From the NCBI RefSeq assembly GCF_031583065.1, contig NZ_CP134053.1, positions 7,419,001-7,483,000 of the forward strand: a DNA stretch of 64,000 nucleotides, in the 5' to 3' direction. Below the pieces are notes generated by a model that saw only the letters and a program-made list of their open reading frames with translations, had not been told where the DNA came from and did not search any database. This DNA comes from Streptomyces sp. CGMCC 4.7035 (GTDB lineage Bacteria > Actinomycetota > Actinomycetes > Streptomycetales > Streptomycetaceae). The translations under genes and the position numbers were made by a program. Below, piece by piece: positions 7,515-16,125 of this stretch (the first letter of the stretch is position 1; every line of letters starts with the position of its first letter).

Positions 7515-10500
7515 GACTCCGGCAGCGCGGGTTCCGGCTCCTCGCGTCTGGGCAGCTTCTCCCTGGCGGCTCGGATCATGTCCCGCACGTCAGGAACGTT
7601 CATGCCGAGGCGACGGAGGCGGTCGGCGGCTTCCAGGATGGGGATGCCGAGACGGCCGGAGACAGCGCAGATGTGGCCCAGGAGGACCGGTTCCTCGGAG
7701 TCGAGCCAGGGGAATCTGCTGTCCAGGTCCCTGCTGAGGATCAGCAGATCGTCGCGGACGTCGTCCGACTCCAGTCGCGAGTGCCGGGGGACATCGAATC
7801 CGTACGACCGCAGCCGGGCCGAGACCACAACCGGGCTCCTCTTCACCCGACGTGCTGTCAACAAGAGGTCGTTCATCGATATGGCGGTGTCGTCGTTGCT
7901 GCGCGACTCCCAGATTTCAACGCTCGGGTCGAGGAGTTCCTCATCGATTTCGTCCAGCTCATCGGGGAGGGTCAACGAGGCGGACGCACCGAGCCGACGC
8001 AGCCGGTCCACCGCGGCCCGCGGTGACATCCTGAGCTTGGCCGCCGCCCTCAACAGGTCGGCCCACGAGAACACCAGGCCATTCGGCCACAGGGTGGGCA
8101 TGTCACCGCTGTAACCGATCAACATCCGGTCCGACGCGGACCACTCGTTGAGCGCGGTCGTCCGCCGGCTCAGTCCGTAGGCGTCGAGAACGGCGGCCAC
8201 GTCGGCCACGTCCATGTGGCATGCGCGCGCCGCCGCCAGCAGATGGCTGTACGGCACCGTTTCGTCTGGGCCGATCCAGGCGGGTTTCCCGTTCAGATCC
8301 CGGCTGAGCAGGAGCAGATCTTCGGGCCCGCGCAGCTCGGGCAGATCAGCGACCGTCAGTCCGTACCGGCGCAGCTCTTCGCCCACGTCGGCGACCGTCC
8401 GACCGGTGCGCCGGGCCATCGAGAGCACATGCCCCGGCGGAATCGGGGCCTCGGTCGTCCACCAGCCCCCCTCGCCGTCGCCGCCCATACTCAGCAGCTG
8501 CAGGCTGTCCTCCGTCATGCGCTCCGGAAGTCCGTCGGCCGCGGACACGTCGAACCCGTACCACCGCATGCGCTCGGCGATCTTCGGGATGCTCGCACCG
8601 TGGCGCACATGCGCCTCGATGAAGTGATTCAGCGGTACCGGGTCGTCCGTGGAGCACCAGCCGGGCTCGCCGCCCAGGCCCAGGCTGAGCAGTGCGAGGT
8701 CAAGAGGATCGGGCTCGGCGTTCGGGTAGCGGTCGGCGGGCAGCACGGCGATGTGCAACTGTTCCGCGCGCCGAACAACCTGCCGCGGGGTCAAGCCTGC
8801 CCGGCTCGCGACCCAGAGGACGTGGCCGGGTTTCGCCCAGTCCTCGACCTGCAGCCACCCTCCGTGGTCATCGAACACGGCTGTGTCCGAGGGCCGTGCG
8901 GGCAAGAGCGCGGGGACGTCCGCCGGCTCCGGACCCAACTCGGCGAGCCGCGCCCCCTCTCCATGGGCGAGAAGGCGCCACAGGAGGATGTGATCAGGCA
9001 CTTCCTTGGTCGAACTACGGCTGTCCTCGCCCGTGGCCCAGTTGATGATTCTCGCGTCATCCGGAAGGAAACCGGCTTCAGCCGGTCGGAAGGGACGTCC
9101 GCCGGGGAGTTGGAGTTCCCGGTCGGCCCTCATGACCGCTTCGGTGATGATGTCGGCGAGCTTGGGGCTGGAGGAGGCCACTCCGCCGAGCCAGTCGAAG
9201 CTGAGCAGCTCGGACGTCGAACAGGCCAGATCGTCCGCCGCCGCGCGAAGCAGGCCCTCCACCGTGCCCGACACGTCGTCGAGGATCTCGAGACGGTCGA
9301 TGGAGAGCTTGGGTGCGGGTTCCCCCACCAGATTCACGACAGCTCCGCGCAGAACCTCGTCCTGGGGGCGTTCCAAGAACAGTGACCGCCTCGACTTCCC
9401 CCGCTGCGGATCCGCCAGCACCCCCCGCCGCTGCGTGGGCCTGGTCAGAATCCCGTCCACCAGCACGCCCCCGCCCGACTCGCACCACACCACTCGGGGC
9501 GGAGCCCCGTCCTCGCCCGGCGGCCCGAGCACCTGGGTTCCGTGGGCGCGCAGCGCTTCCTGACCGTCCGCACGCGCGTCGCCCCGCAGCCGGAACGACC
9601 TGGCCTTCCACTCGGCCGTAAGCGCCACCCCGTGCCGCGCCGACGTGTCGAAGTCCACGAAGCCCAGCAACCGCTTCAGCTCCTGGACGCACGAAGGCGC
9701 CTTCTCCTTGAGATAGAGCCGGACGATCGTGCCCGCATCGGTGGGGCCGTCGAACGGTTCGATGCGGAACAGATGGTTGGGCCCGTAGATCGCCACCTTG
9801 TAGCAGTCACCCGTGGAACCGCCGTCCAACTGCTTTCGAGTGATCACCTCGAACTCGTCGGCGATCATGAAGTAGCTCAGCACCCCGATACCGAAGCGGC
9901 TGACGGGATACATGCGGATGCCTTTGGCCTCCCAGTCGCTGCGCTCGTTGCGGACGTCCGTCAGATCCGTGAAACGCGTCCCGGCGCGAGCGAAGACCCT
10001 GCTCAGTTCCGACTCGCCCATCCCAATGCCGTTGTCCCGGCACTCGAGGTACTCACGGCCGTCTTTCACGCCCTGTTCGAAGCGGATCCAGCCCCGCCAG
10101 GCCTCTCCGTCCTCCTCGGTGCGGTCCCGCCGCTGCTTCTTCGCGTAGTCGATCCGCGCCGCGCGATACCGGCAGGCGTCCAGCGCGTTCTGGTACAGCT
10201 CCCTGATCGCGAGCCCCGGGCTGCGGTACAGCTGGACCCCCATCAGCAGGCCCCGCACCCGTCGGGGGTCCACCTGGAACTTGCTGTAGTTCTCGAACTT
10301 GAGTCGGCCGTCGTCCCCACGTGCGGGCTCCACGCCCTCGGCCAAGGCGCGCTGTGGCAGTGCCCGCAGCGGTTTCAGGTCTTCCCCCGCGCGGGCCGCG
10401 CGGTGGACGTCCTCCAAAAGCGCGTCGACCTGCTCCACATGCTGCCGTAGGGCCTCGACCACCGCCTCGTGCTGGCAGTCGGCGGCCTCCAGCACCATGG

Positions 10501-11548
10501 GGCCGTGGTCGCTGTTCCAGGAGGCCCGCTCGACGGTCACACTCCTGAGTTCCTCCAGGTCCACCCGGTGCGGGATGCCCAGGTTCTCCACCAGGTCGTC
10601 CGGGAGCGCGGGGATGTCGAGGGCGCGGGCACGGGCGACTGCCAGGAGCAGTGCCAGCCTTTTGAGGCGCAGCCTCTGCGGCGTGTGCAGACCACCGCCC
10701 ACGGTGAACGTTTTGTAGAGGTCCAGCCGTTCGAGCCGGCACGCCTCCAACAACGGCAGCCGCAGCCCGTAAAGAACCTGTCCGGCCCTGTTCCGGTCGA
10801 ACACGTTCCACAGAGGGGGGCGGTTCAGTGCCAGCCGACCCACCAGATCCTCGTACGCCGTCCAGTGGTGCTTCGTGCCCCGCAGGCCGTTGTCGATCCA
10901 CTGGTGGAACAGCCACCAGCCGATGTCCGACTCGGCCCCCGGCCGGTCGGTCAGGCCCAGTGTGGCCCGGCGTACGAGCCGATCGTGGCCGTCGTCGCAG
11001 AACTTCTCGTACGACACGCGGTCGTCGTCTCCGCCCCGTCGACCGAGTTCGTCGGGCCGCACCCCGACCCGCTCCGCCGCCGTACGCACCCACAGCGTCT
11101 GGGACACATACGGCGCGAGTGTCAGCAGCATGACCTCCACGGGATGGAAGTCCCAGTCCTCGTTCGTGTCGTCGCACACCAACTGGACGATGTGGCTCAG
11201 GAAACGCTTCGCGAACTCCCGGTCCCACCACGGGTCACCGGTGAGACTCCGTTCGCTGTCGTCGTGCAGCGCGCCCAGTCCGGCCGCGATGTCCCGCGCC
11301 GCCGCCAGCATCGGGCCGCTGTCCCGGTCCTCCGGTACGCGCGACCAGAGGCGGGGCGCCGCCACCTCGCTCACCCAAGGGTGGGGCGCCTCCTGAGGAG
11401 CTGCGGGCGGCGATGGCGGCGGGTAGTGACGGTCGTAATGGTGGTGGGTCGCGTGGTACTGCACCGATCCCGCGTGCCCCACCTGGAACGACGGCCCGTT
11501 GATCGTGTTGTCACTGATCCTGTTCTCTGTCCCGCCCCGCTCCGTCAC
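7511..11548 (-). CDS. giant Hsp90-like GHKL ATPase with N-terminal iHD-like region and seven C-terminal wHTH-like repeats
   Basis: 1345 aa. The first about 30 residues (ISDNTINGPSFQVGHAG) resemble the short leader common on Streptomyces NLR-like conflict proteins, followed by a Pro/His-rich linker. Residues about 60-420 look like the inactive-HD conflict-effector region. A Bergerat ATP-binding fold follows: ELYQNALDA (N-box, about 447-460), DNGIGMG (G1, about 505) and FGIGVLSYF (G2, about 554). From about residue 890 to 1320 a unit of 60-75 aa is repeated seven times, each with a Trp-rich start, a helix ending in AxxLRxYGxxV and a DLLLLS-type end. This matches the iHD / Hsp90 / wHTH-Hsp90-associated architecture predicted for NTP-dependent conflict systems. 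Single-gene unit here; biochemical role unknown. Confidence 0.75.
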   Translation of the reverse strand: MTERGGTENRISDNTINGPSFQVGHAGSVQYHATHHHYDRHYPPPSPPAAPQEAPHPWVSEVAAPRLWSRVPEDRDSGPMLAAARDIAAGLGALHDDSERSLTGDPWWDREFAKRFLSHIVQLVCDDTNEDWDFHPVEVMLLTLAPYVSQTLWVRTAAERVGVRPDELGRRGGDDDRVSYEKFCDDGHDRLVRRATLGLTDRPGAESDIGWWLFHQWIDNGLRGTKHHWTAYEDLVGRLALNRPPLWNVFDRNRAGQVLYGLRLPLLEACRLERLDLYKTFTVGGGLHTPQRLRLKRLALLLAVARARALDIPALPDDLVENLGIPHRVDLEELRSVTVERASWNSDHGPMVLEAADCQHEAVVEALRQHVEQVDALLEDVHRAARAGEDLKPLRALPQRALAEGVEPARGDDGRLKFENYSKFQVDPRRVRGLLMGVQLYRSPGLAIRELYQNALDACRYRAARIDYAKKQRRDRTEEDGEAWRGWIRFEQGVKDGREYLECRDNGIGMGESELSRVFARAGTRFTDLTDVRNERSDWEAKGIRMYPVSRFGIGVLSYFMIADEFEVITRKQLDGGSTGDCYKVAIYGPNHLFRIEPFDGPTDAGTIVRLYLKEKAPSCVQELKRLLGFVDFDTSARHGVALTAEWKARSFRLRGDARADGQEALRAHGTQVLGPPGEDGAPPRVVWCESGGGVLVDGILTRPTQRRGVLADPQRGKSRRSLFLERPQDEVLRGAVVNLVGEPAPKLSIDRLEILDDVSGTVEGLLRAAADDLACSTSELLSFDWLGGVASSSPKLADIITEAVMRADRELQLPGGRPFRPAEAGFLPDDARIINWATGEDSRSSTKEVPDHILLWRLLAHGEGARLAELGPEPADVPALLPARPSDTAVFDDHGGWLQVEDWAKPGHVLWVASRAGLTPRQVVRRAEQLHIAVLPADRYPNAEPDPLDLALLSLGLGGEPGWCSTDDPVPLNHFIEAHVRHGASIPKIAERMRWYGFDVSAADGLPERMTEDSLQLLSMGGDGEGGWWTTEAPIPPGHVLSMARRTGRTVADVGEELRRYGLTVADLPELRGPEDLLLLSRDLNGKPAWIGPDETVPYSHLLAAARACHMDVADVAAVLDAYGLSRRTTALNEWSASDRMLIGYSGDMPTLWPNGLVFSWADLLRAAAKLRMSPRAAVDRLRRLGASASLTLPDELDEIDEELLDPSVEIWESRSNDDTAISMNDLLLTARRVKRSPVVVSARLRSYGFDVPRHSRLESDDVRDDLLILSRDLDSRFPWLDSEEPVLLGHICAVSGRLGIPILEAADRLRRLGMNVPDVRDMIRAAREKLPRREEPEPALPES

Positions 11549-11618
11549 CCCTCAAGGGTAGAAGCAACTCCCTTGTCTCAGAAGGGAAAGCGAACAGGAC
11601 GACAACACCACCCAGGCC

Positions 11619-12425
11619 CTATCCGAACTGCACCGACCTCTTGGCCAGCCCCATCCAGAACCCGTCGATCACCGACCGCTGCGTGTCCAGCTCGCCCGTC
11701 GCGTCCGCCGCGCCCATCGTGACGAACAGCGGGGCGAAGTGTTCCGTGCGGGGGTGGGCCAGGCGGCCCGCCGGGGACTTGCGGGTGAAGTCGAGGAGCG
11801 CGTCGATGTCGCCGGCGTCCAGGGCGCGGTGACCCCAGTCGTCGAACTCCGCCGACCAGCCCGGCACTCCCCCGCCCGCGTGGCGCAGGGCCGCCAGGTT
11901 GTGGGTGAAGAAGCCGGAGCCGATGATCAGGACGCCCTCGTCGCGCAGCGGGGCCAGCTTGCGGCCGATCTCCAGCAGCTTCACCGGGTCGAGGGTCGGC
12001 ATGGAGATCTGCAGGACCGGGATGTCGGCCTCGGGGAACATCTCGACCAACGGGACGTACGCACCGTGGTCCAGGCCGCGGTCCGGGAAGTCCTGCACGG
12101 GGATGCCGGGGGCGCGCAGCAGCTTCCGCACGGAGTCGGCGAGTTCGGGGGCGCCCGGGGCCCCGTACGTCACCCGGTAGTAGTGCTCGGGGAAGCCCCA
12201 GAAGTCGTAGACCAGCGGGATCGTCTCCACCGCGCCGAGGGCGAGCGGGGCCTCCTCCCAGTGGGCGGAGACCATGAGGATCGCCTTGGGGCGCGGCAGG
12301 CCGGCGGACCAGGCGGCGAGCTGGCCGGGCCAGATCGGGTCGTCCGCCAGCGGGGGCGCACCATGGCTCAGATAGAGGGCGGGCATGCGCTCGGGCGCGG
12401 TGCGCTCCTCGGTGACGGCGGACAT
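11619..12425 (-). CDS. LigB/DODA-type extradiol ring-cleavage dioxygenase family protein
   Basis: 268 aa, the class III extradiol dioxygenase fold (YgiD/DODA group). Metal-ligand motifs are visible: LYLSHGAPPL near residue 18, SAHWEE near 53, GLDHGAYVPLVEMFPEADIP near 116 and the C-terminal HPRTEHFAPLFV near 222. Family members cleave catechols or DOPA with Fe(II) or Zn(II); the natural substrate here is unknown. It is divergent from a MarR regulator, with paired TCAAG-type sites between them, so induction by a phenolic or quinone ligand through that MarR is likely (inference). Confidence 0.88.
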   Translation of the reverse strand: MSAVTEERTAPERMPALYLSHGAPPLADDPIWPGQLAAWSAGLPRPKAILMVSAHWEEAPLALGAVETIPLVYDFWGFPEHYYRVTYGAPGAPELADSVRKLLRAPGIPVQDFPDRGLDHGAYVPLVEMFPEADIPVLQISMPTLDPVKLLEIGRKLAPLRDEGVLIIGSGFFTHNLAALRHAGGGVPGWSAEFDDWGHRALDAGDIDALLDFTRKSPAGRLAHPRTEHFAPLFVTMGAADATGELDTQRSVIDGFWMGLAKRSVQFG

Positions 12426-12484
12426 GGTGGCGGCTCCCTTCCGGATTGCCTGGCACTGGGTGCTTTCACTGCTGCCTGGCGACT

Positions 12485-12543
12485 GCTTGAAGTCTCAAGC
12501 TCTCTCACGACAGAGCCTAACGCCGACTTGTTTAAGTTTCAAG
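12485..12543. promoter_or_regulatory. candidate MarR operators between the dioxygenase and marR genes
   Basis: GCTTGA-AGTC-TCAAGC (12485-12500) is a perfect 6-bp inverted repeat. A second site CTTG-N9-CAAG lies at 12527-12543 (CTTGTTTAAGTTTCAAG). Both share TCAAG half-sites and flank the divergent promoters, the usual arrangement for a MarR repressor controlling itself and its neighbour. Confidence 0.6.
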
Positions 12544-12558
12544 AAGGAGCCTCGTACA

Positions 12559-13071
12559 GTGGAGTACATGAAGACGGCACCCGCTGCGGACACACGCTGG
12601 CTCACCGACGAGGAGCAGCGCATCTGGCGTGCGTACATGCACGCCGTCACCCTTTTCGAGGATCACCTCGACCGTCAGCTACAGCGTGACGCGGGTATGC
12701 CGCACGTGTACTACGGACTGCTCGTCCAGCTCGCCGAGGCGCCGCACCGGCGGCTGCGGATGACCGAGCTGGCCATGCAGGCGAAGATCACGCGCTCCCG
12801 GCTCTCGCACGCCGTCGCCCGCCTGGAGAAGAACGGCTGGGTGCGGCGCGAGGACTGTCCGTCCGACAAGCGCGGGCAGCTCGCGGTCCTCACGGACGAG
12901 GGGTACGAGGTGCTGTCGCGCACCGCGCCCGGGCATGTGGCGGCCGTGCGCCAGGCCCTCTTCGACCGGCTCACCCCCGAACAGCAGCAGTCCCTCGGCG
13001 AGATCATGTCGATCATCGCGGAGGGACTGCAGCCGAAGGAGGCCGGGGCGGACCTGCCCTGGCTCCGCTGA
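12559..13071 (+). CDS. MarR-family transcriptional regulator
   Basis: About 170 aa. Winged helix core: LRMTELAMQAKITRSRLSHA then VARLEKNGWVRREDCPSDKR, the MarR wing with its DxR-type end. The GTG at 12559 is preferred because AAGGAG (12544-12549) is 9 nt upstream; the in-frame ATG at 12568 would be 18 nt away. It probably represses the divergent LigB-type dioxygenase and itself, with phenolic or oxidant ligands releasing DNA (family knowledge). Confidence 0.87.
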   Translation: MEYMKTAPAADTRWLTDEEQRIWRAYMHAVTLFEDHLDRQLQRDAGMPHVYYGLLVQLAEAPHRRLRMTELAMQAKITRSRLSHAVARLEKNGWVRREDCPSDKRGQLAVLTDEGYEVLSRTAPGHVAAVRQALFDRLTPEQQQSLGEIMSIIAEGLQPKEAGADLPWLR

Positions 13072-13179
13072 ACCCAGGGCGGAAAGTTCCGGAGACGGAA
13101 CGCGGGGACACGGGACGTCGGACGCGGGGCACGGGACGTCGACGGGGGGCACGGACCACAGGCCGCAGGCCACAGGCCA

Positions 13180-13230
13180 CAGGCCATCGGACCTCGGACC
13201 TCGGACCTCGGATATCCGACATCGGACATG
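13180..13230. repeat. short CGGACCT/CGGACAT repeats
   Basis: A run of degenerate 7-8-bp units (CTCGGACC, ATCGGACA) and doublets such as GCCACAGGCCACAGG lies between the end of marR and its terminators. No gene is seen from 13072 to 13369. Confidence 0.45.
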
Positions 13231-13273
13231 GGTCCGCCCCGGCCCCGCAGGTTCGCGGAGCCGGGGCGGACCC
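13230..13273. terminator. bidirectional terminator hairpin 1 between marR and MFS
   Basis: Arms 13230-13242 and 13261-13273 are perfectly complementary (13 bp). It lies between two convergent genes and could serve both. Confidence 0.7.
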
Positions 13274-13280
13274 CCGGAGA

Positions 13281-13315
13281 CGTACGGACGAGGCGTCCCC
13301 CACCTCGTCCGTACG
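13281..13315. terminator. bidirectional terminator hairpin 2 between marR and MFS
   Basis: Arms 13281-13293 and 13303-13315 are perfectly complementary (13 bp) with a 9-nt loop. With the hairpin just before it this forms a tandem terminator for convergent transcription. Confidence 0.7.
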
Positions 13316-13369
13316 CGAAGTTCCGTGCACGAAAGTGCCGGCGTACAGGTACCCGCACAGGCCCGGTCG

Positions 13370-14902
13370 TCAGTGGGCGACCACCGGCACCATCACCTCG
13401 TCCTCGACACCCTCACCGGAGGCCGTCGCGGCGCCCGGGCGGCCGGCGTTGACGAGGGTCAGGGCGATCACCCCGGACACGACGAGGATGCCGACGGCGA
13501 ACCAGATCGCGTTGGTGTAGCCGTTCACCAGGCCCTGCAGCTGGACCAGCTGCTGCTGCGGCTTGGAGGTGGCCGTGGCGATGTGGTCCTTGATGTACGA
13601 GGTCGTCGCGGAGGCGGCGATCGTGTTCAGCAGGGCCGTGCCGATCGCGCCGCCCACCTGCTGCGAGGTGTTGACCATCGCGGAGGCGACACCGGCGTCA
13701 CGCGGCTGCACACCGTGCGTGGCCAGGGACATGGCGGGCATGAACGCCGTACCCATACCGAGACCGAGCAGGAGCTGGGCCGGCAGCAGCAGACCGGCGT
13801 ACGACGAACCGACCTCCAGCTGGGTCAGCAGCAGCATGCCGACGGCGGCGACCAGGAAGCCGGGACCCATCAGCAGCCGCGCCGGGACACGGGTCATCAG
13901 GCGGGCACCGATCTGCGTGGAGCCCGTGATCATGCCCACGATCATCGGCAGGAAGGCGAAGCCGGTCTTGACCGGGTCGTAGCCCTTCACGATCTGCAGG
14001 TAGTAGGTCAGGAAGAGGAACAGGCCGAACATCCCGATGATCGCGAGACCGAGGGAGAGGTAGACACCGCCGCGGTTGCGGTCGGTGACTACGCGCAGCG
14101 GCAGCAGCGGGGCCTTGACCTTGGCCTCGGTGACCACGAAGGCCAGGATCAGGACCGCCGACGCGACGAACAGGCCGACCGTCAGGGAGTCGCCCCAGCC
14201 GTCGGACTCGGCGCGCGTGAAGCCATACACCAGCGAGACCAGACCCAGGGTGGACAGGATGACACCCGGGATGTCGAGCGGCGAGCGGTTGCGGCCGCCC
14301 TCGGGCTCACGGATGACGAAGTACGCGCCGGCCGCGGCCACGATCGCGAACGGGATGTTGACGAAGAACGTCCAGCGCCAGTCCAGGTACTTGGTCAGGA
14401 AGCCGCCGAGGATCAGGCCGACGGCGCCACCGCCACCGGCGATCGCACCGTAGATGCCGAACGCCTTGGCGCGCTCCTTGGCGTCCGTGAACATCACGGC
14501 GAGCAGGGAGAGCGCGGCCGGCGCGAGCATCGCACCGAACACGCCCTGCAGCGCACGGGCGCCGAACATCGTCGCGCCGCTCTGCGCCGCGCCACCGAGC
14601 GCGGAGGCCGCCGCGAAGCCGGCCAGACCGATGACGAAGGCGCGCTTGCGGCCCCACAGGTCGGCGATGCGTCCGCCGAAGAGCAGCAGACCACCGAAGG
14701 CAAGGGCGTAGGCCGTGACCACCCACTGGCGGTTGCCGTCCGAGATCCCCAGGTCCTGCTGGGCTGACGGGAGCGCGATGTTCACGATGGTGGCGTCGAG
14801 GACGACCATCAGCTGGGCGAGCGCGATGAAGACGAGCGCCCTCCACCGATTGGCGTCGGGAGCGGGAGCGTCGGGGACGACGCTTCGGGTTGTTTCAGAC
14901 AT
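13370..14902 (-). CDS. MFS transporter, DHA2 (14-TM) family
   Basis: 510-aa 14-TM exporter. TM1 carries AQLMVVLDATIVNIALPSAQ, the DHA2 signature; motif A is GGRIADLWGRKRAFVIG; motif C is GGGGAVGLILGGFL. A proton-driven drug or antibiotic exporter is the family role. The ATG at 14902 (MSETTRSV) is used; an in-frame GTG at 14914 is possible and neither has a clear ribosome binding site. It is downstream of a TetR repressor gene on the same strand (270 bp), which bears two perfect operators in its own promoter, a common exporter-repressor pair. Four 22-bp tandem repeats lie just upstream of the start. Confidence 0.92.
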   Translation of the reverse strand: MSETTRSVVPDAPAPDANRWRALVFIALAQLMVVLDATIVNIALPSAQQDLGISDGNRQWVVTAYALAFGGLLLFGGRIADLWGRKRAFVIGLAGFAAASALGGAAQSGATMFGARALQGVFGAMLAPAALSLLAVMFTDAKERAKAFGIYGAIAGGGGAVGLILGGFLTKYLDWRWTFFVNIPFAIVAAAGAYFVIREPEGGRNRSPLDIPGVILSTLGLVSLVYGFTRAESDGWGDSLTVGLFVASAVLILAFVVTEAKVKAPLLPLRVVTDRNRGGVYLSLGLAIIGMFGLFLFLTYYLQIVKGYDPVKTGFAFLPMIVGMITGSTQIGARLMTRVPARLLMGPGFLVAAVGMLLLTQLEVGSSYAGLLLPAQLLLGLGMGTAFMPAMSLATHGVQPRDAGVASAMVNTSQQVGGAIGTALLNTIAASATTSYIKDHIATATSKPQQQLVQLQGLVNGYTNAIWFAVGILVVSGVIALTLVNAGRPGAATASGEGVEDEVMVPVVAH

Positions 14903-14952
14903 GGGGGTACCCACTTCGGGACTTCGTGACGGAATTTCGGGACTAGGAAGCG

Positions 14953-15040
14953 AGGTGGTCAGGACTCGGGAACGAGGTGGTCAGGACACGGGAACGAGAT
15001 GGTCAGGACACGGGAACGAGGTGGTCAGGGCTCGGAAGCG
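14953..15040. repeat. four 22-bp tandem repeats in front of the MFS gene
   Basis: Unit AGGTGGTCAGGACWCGGGAA plus CG, with copies at 14953-14974, 14975-14996, 14997-15018 and 15019-15040; the last has several changes. They occupy the leader between the tetR stop and the MFS start, 51-138 bp upstream of the start. The rest of 15041-15171 holds nothing recognisable. Confidence 0.75.
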
Positions 15041-15171
15041 GAAAGGGACGTCGCAAGGACACGGCACGTCACGTCACGGCGCGTCGACGGTGACGGCTGC
15101 GGTGACGGCCAAAAGGTCTGTCGTCGGTGCGGACCCGCGGAGCCCGCGGAACTGGTCGCTCAGGACTGGAC

Positions 15172-15828
15172 TCAGGACTGAACACAGGGCTGGCGGAGAT
15201 CCTCCAGGGTCGTGGCCGTGCCGGGCAGTTCGGAGTGGGCCGGGGCCCGCAGACCGTCCAGGAACAGCTGCAGATGACGGTGGACGAAGCGGTCGAGGCT
15301 CAGGCAGCCGGTCCCGGCCGGCGGCCGGCTCAGCTGGGAGACGACGATCATCAGGTCCCCCACGCCGACGTCCGGGCGGAGCTGCCCGGCCACGCGAGCC
15401 CGCTCCATGAGCCGCTCGATCAGCTGCTCGATCCGTTCCCGCGCCGCTTCCAGGTCGGGGTGATGCTCGTCGAAGGTACTGGAGACCATCGGGCAGAGCG
15501 CACTGACCCGCTCGTCGGCGGAGGTGTGCACGAAGCGCGAAAGAGCCTCGAAGGCGTCCTCGGTCTCCGCAAGCGCCCGTTCGCCCACCTCGGACATGCG
15601 GTCCAGGATGGACAGGACGACCTCGCGCACGAGTGCTTCACGGTCCGGGAAGTTGCGGTACACCGTGGCGTTGCCGACGCCGGCCCGGCGGGCGATCTCG
15701 TCGAACGGCACATCGGGGCCGAACTCGACGAACATCTCCCGGGCGGCGGTGACGATCCGCTCCCGATTGCGCAGGGCGTCGGCACGCGGCCGGGACACTC
15801 GACGCTGCACGGGGGTCGCGGTCTGCAC
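15172..15828 (-). CDS. TetR-family repressor (probable regulator of the adjacent exporter)
   Basis: 218 aa from the GTG at 15828, chosen because GAGGAG lies 6 nt upstream; upstream in-frame codons would read through the operator region. HTH: NRERIVTAAREMFVEFG followed by VPFDEIARRAGVGNATVYRN and FPDREALVREV, close to the SACE_7040/PfmR-like group. The C-terminal domain is a TetR ligand domain of unknown inducer. Two identical palindromes at 15859-15915 lie directly upstream, so autoregulation is very likely. Confidence 0.87.
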   Translation of the reverse strand: MQTATPVQRRVSRPRADALRNRERIVTAAREMFVEFGPDVPFDEIARRAGVGNATVYRNFPDREALVREVVLSILDRMSEVGERALAETEDAFEALSRFVHTSADERVSALCPMVSSTFDEHHPDLEAARERIEQLIERLMERARVAGQLRPDVGVGDLMIVVSQLSRPPAGTGCLSLDRFVHRHLQLFLDGLRAPAHSELPGTATTLEDLRQPCVQS

Positions 15829-15858
15829 GGCGTGCTCCTCGGTCAGTGAAGTGCGATC

Positions 15859-15915
15859 CGGGGATTCGGTCCCCGTTTCGCTCGGACACAGGGCTAAACG
15901 GGGAATCACTCCCCG
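15859..15915. promoter_or_regulatory. two perfect TetR operators CGGGGA-N5-TCCCCG
   Basis: Identical 17-bp palindromes CGGGGA-N5-TCCCCG lie at 15859-15875 and 15899-15915, 40 bp centre to centre (about four turns). Outer bases extend the symmetry of the second site to AACGGGGA...TCCCCGGTT. They lie 31-87 bp upstream of the tetR GTG start. Confidence 0.8.
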
Positions 15916-16125
15916 GTTATTTCCCGAGACGACAACGTTTCGAAGTGACCTGCGTCACACCGCGTTTGGGGCCATGCCTCTCCGTGTCCGCGTTCACCCC
16001 ATCCGCGCCCGACAACCCCTCGTTCGGTCTGCTCCAGCGCGCGCCCCCCACACCCCTCGACACAGGGTGATCGCATGGGTGCAGCCGGAGACCGGCGGCT
16101 GCCATGGAGAGCGAAGGGCCACCGC

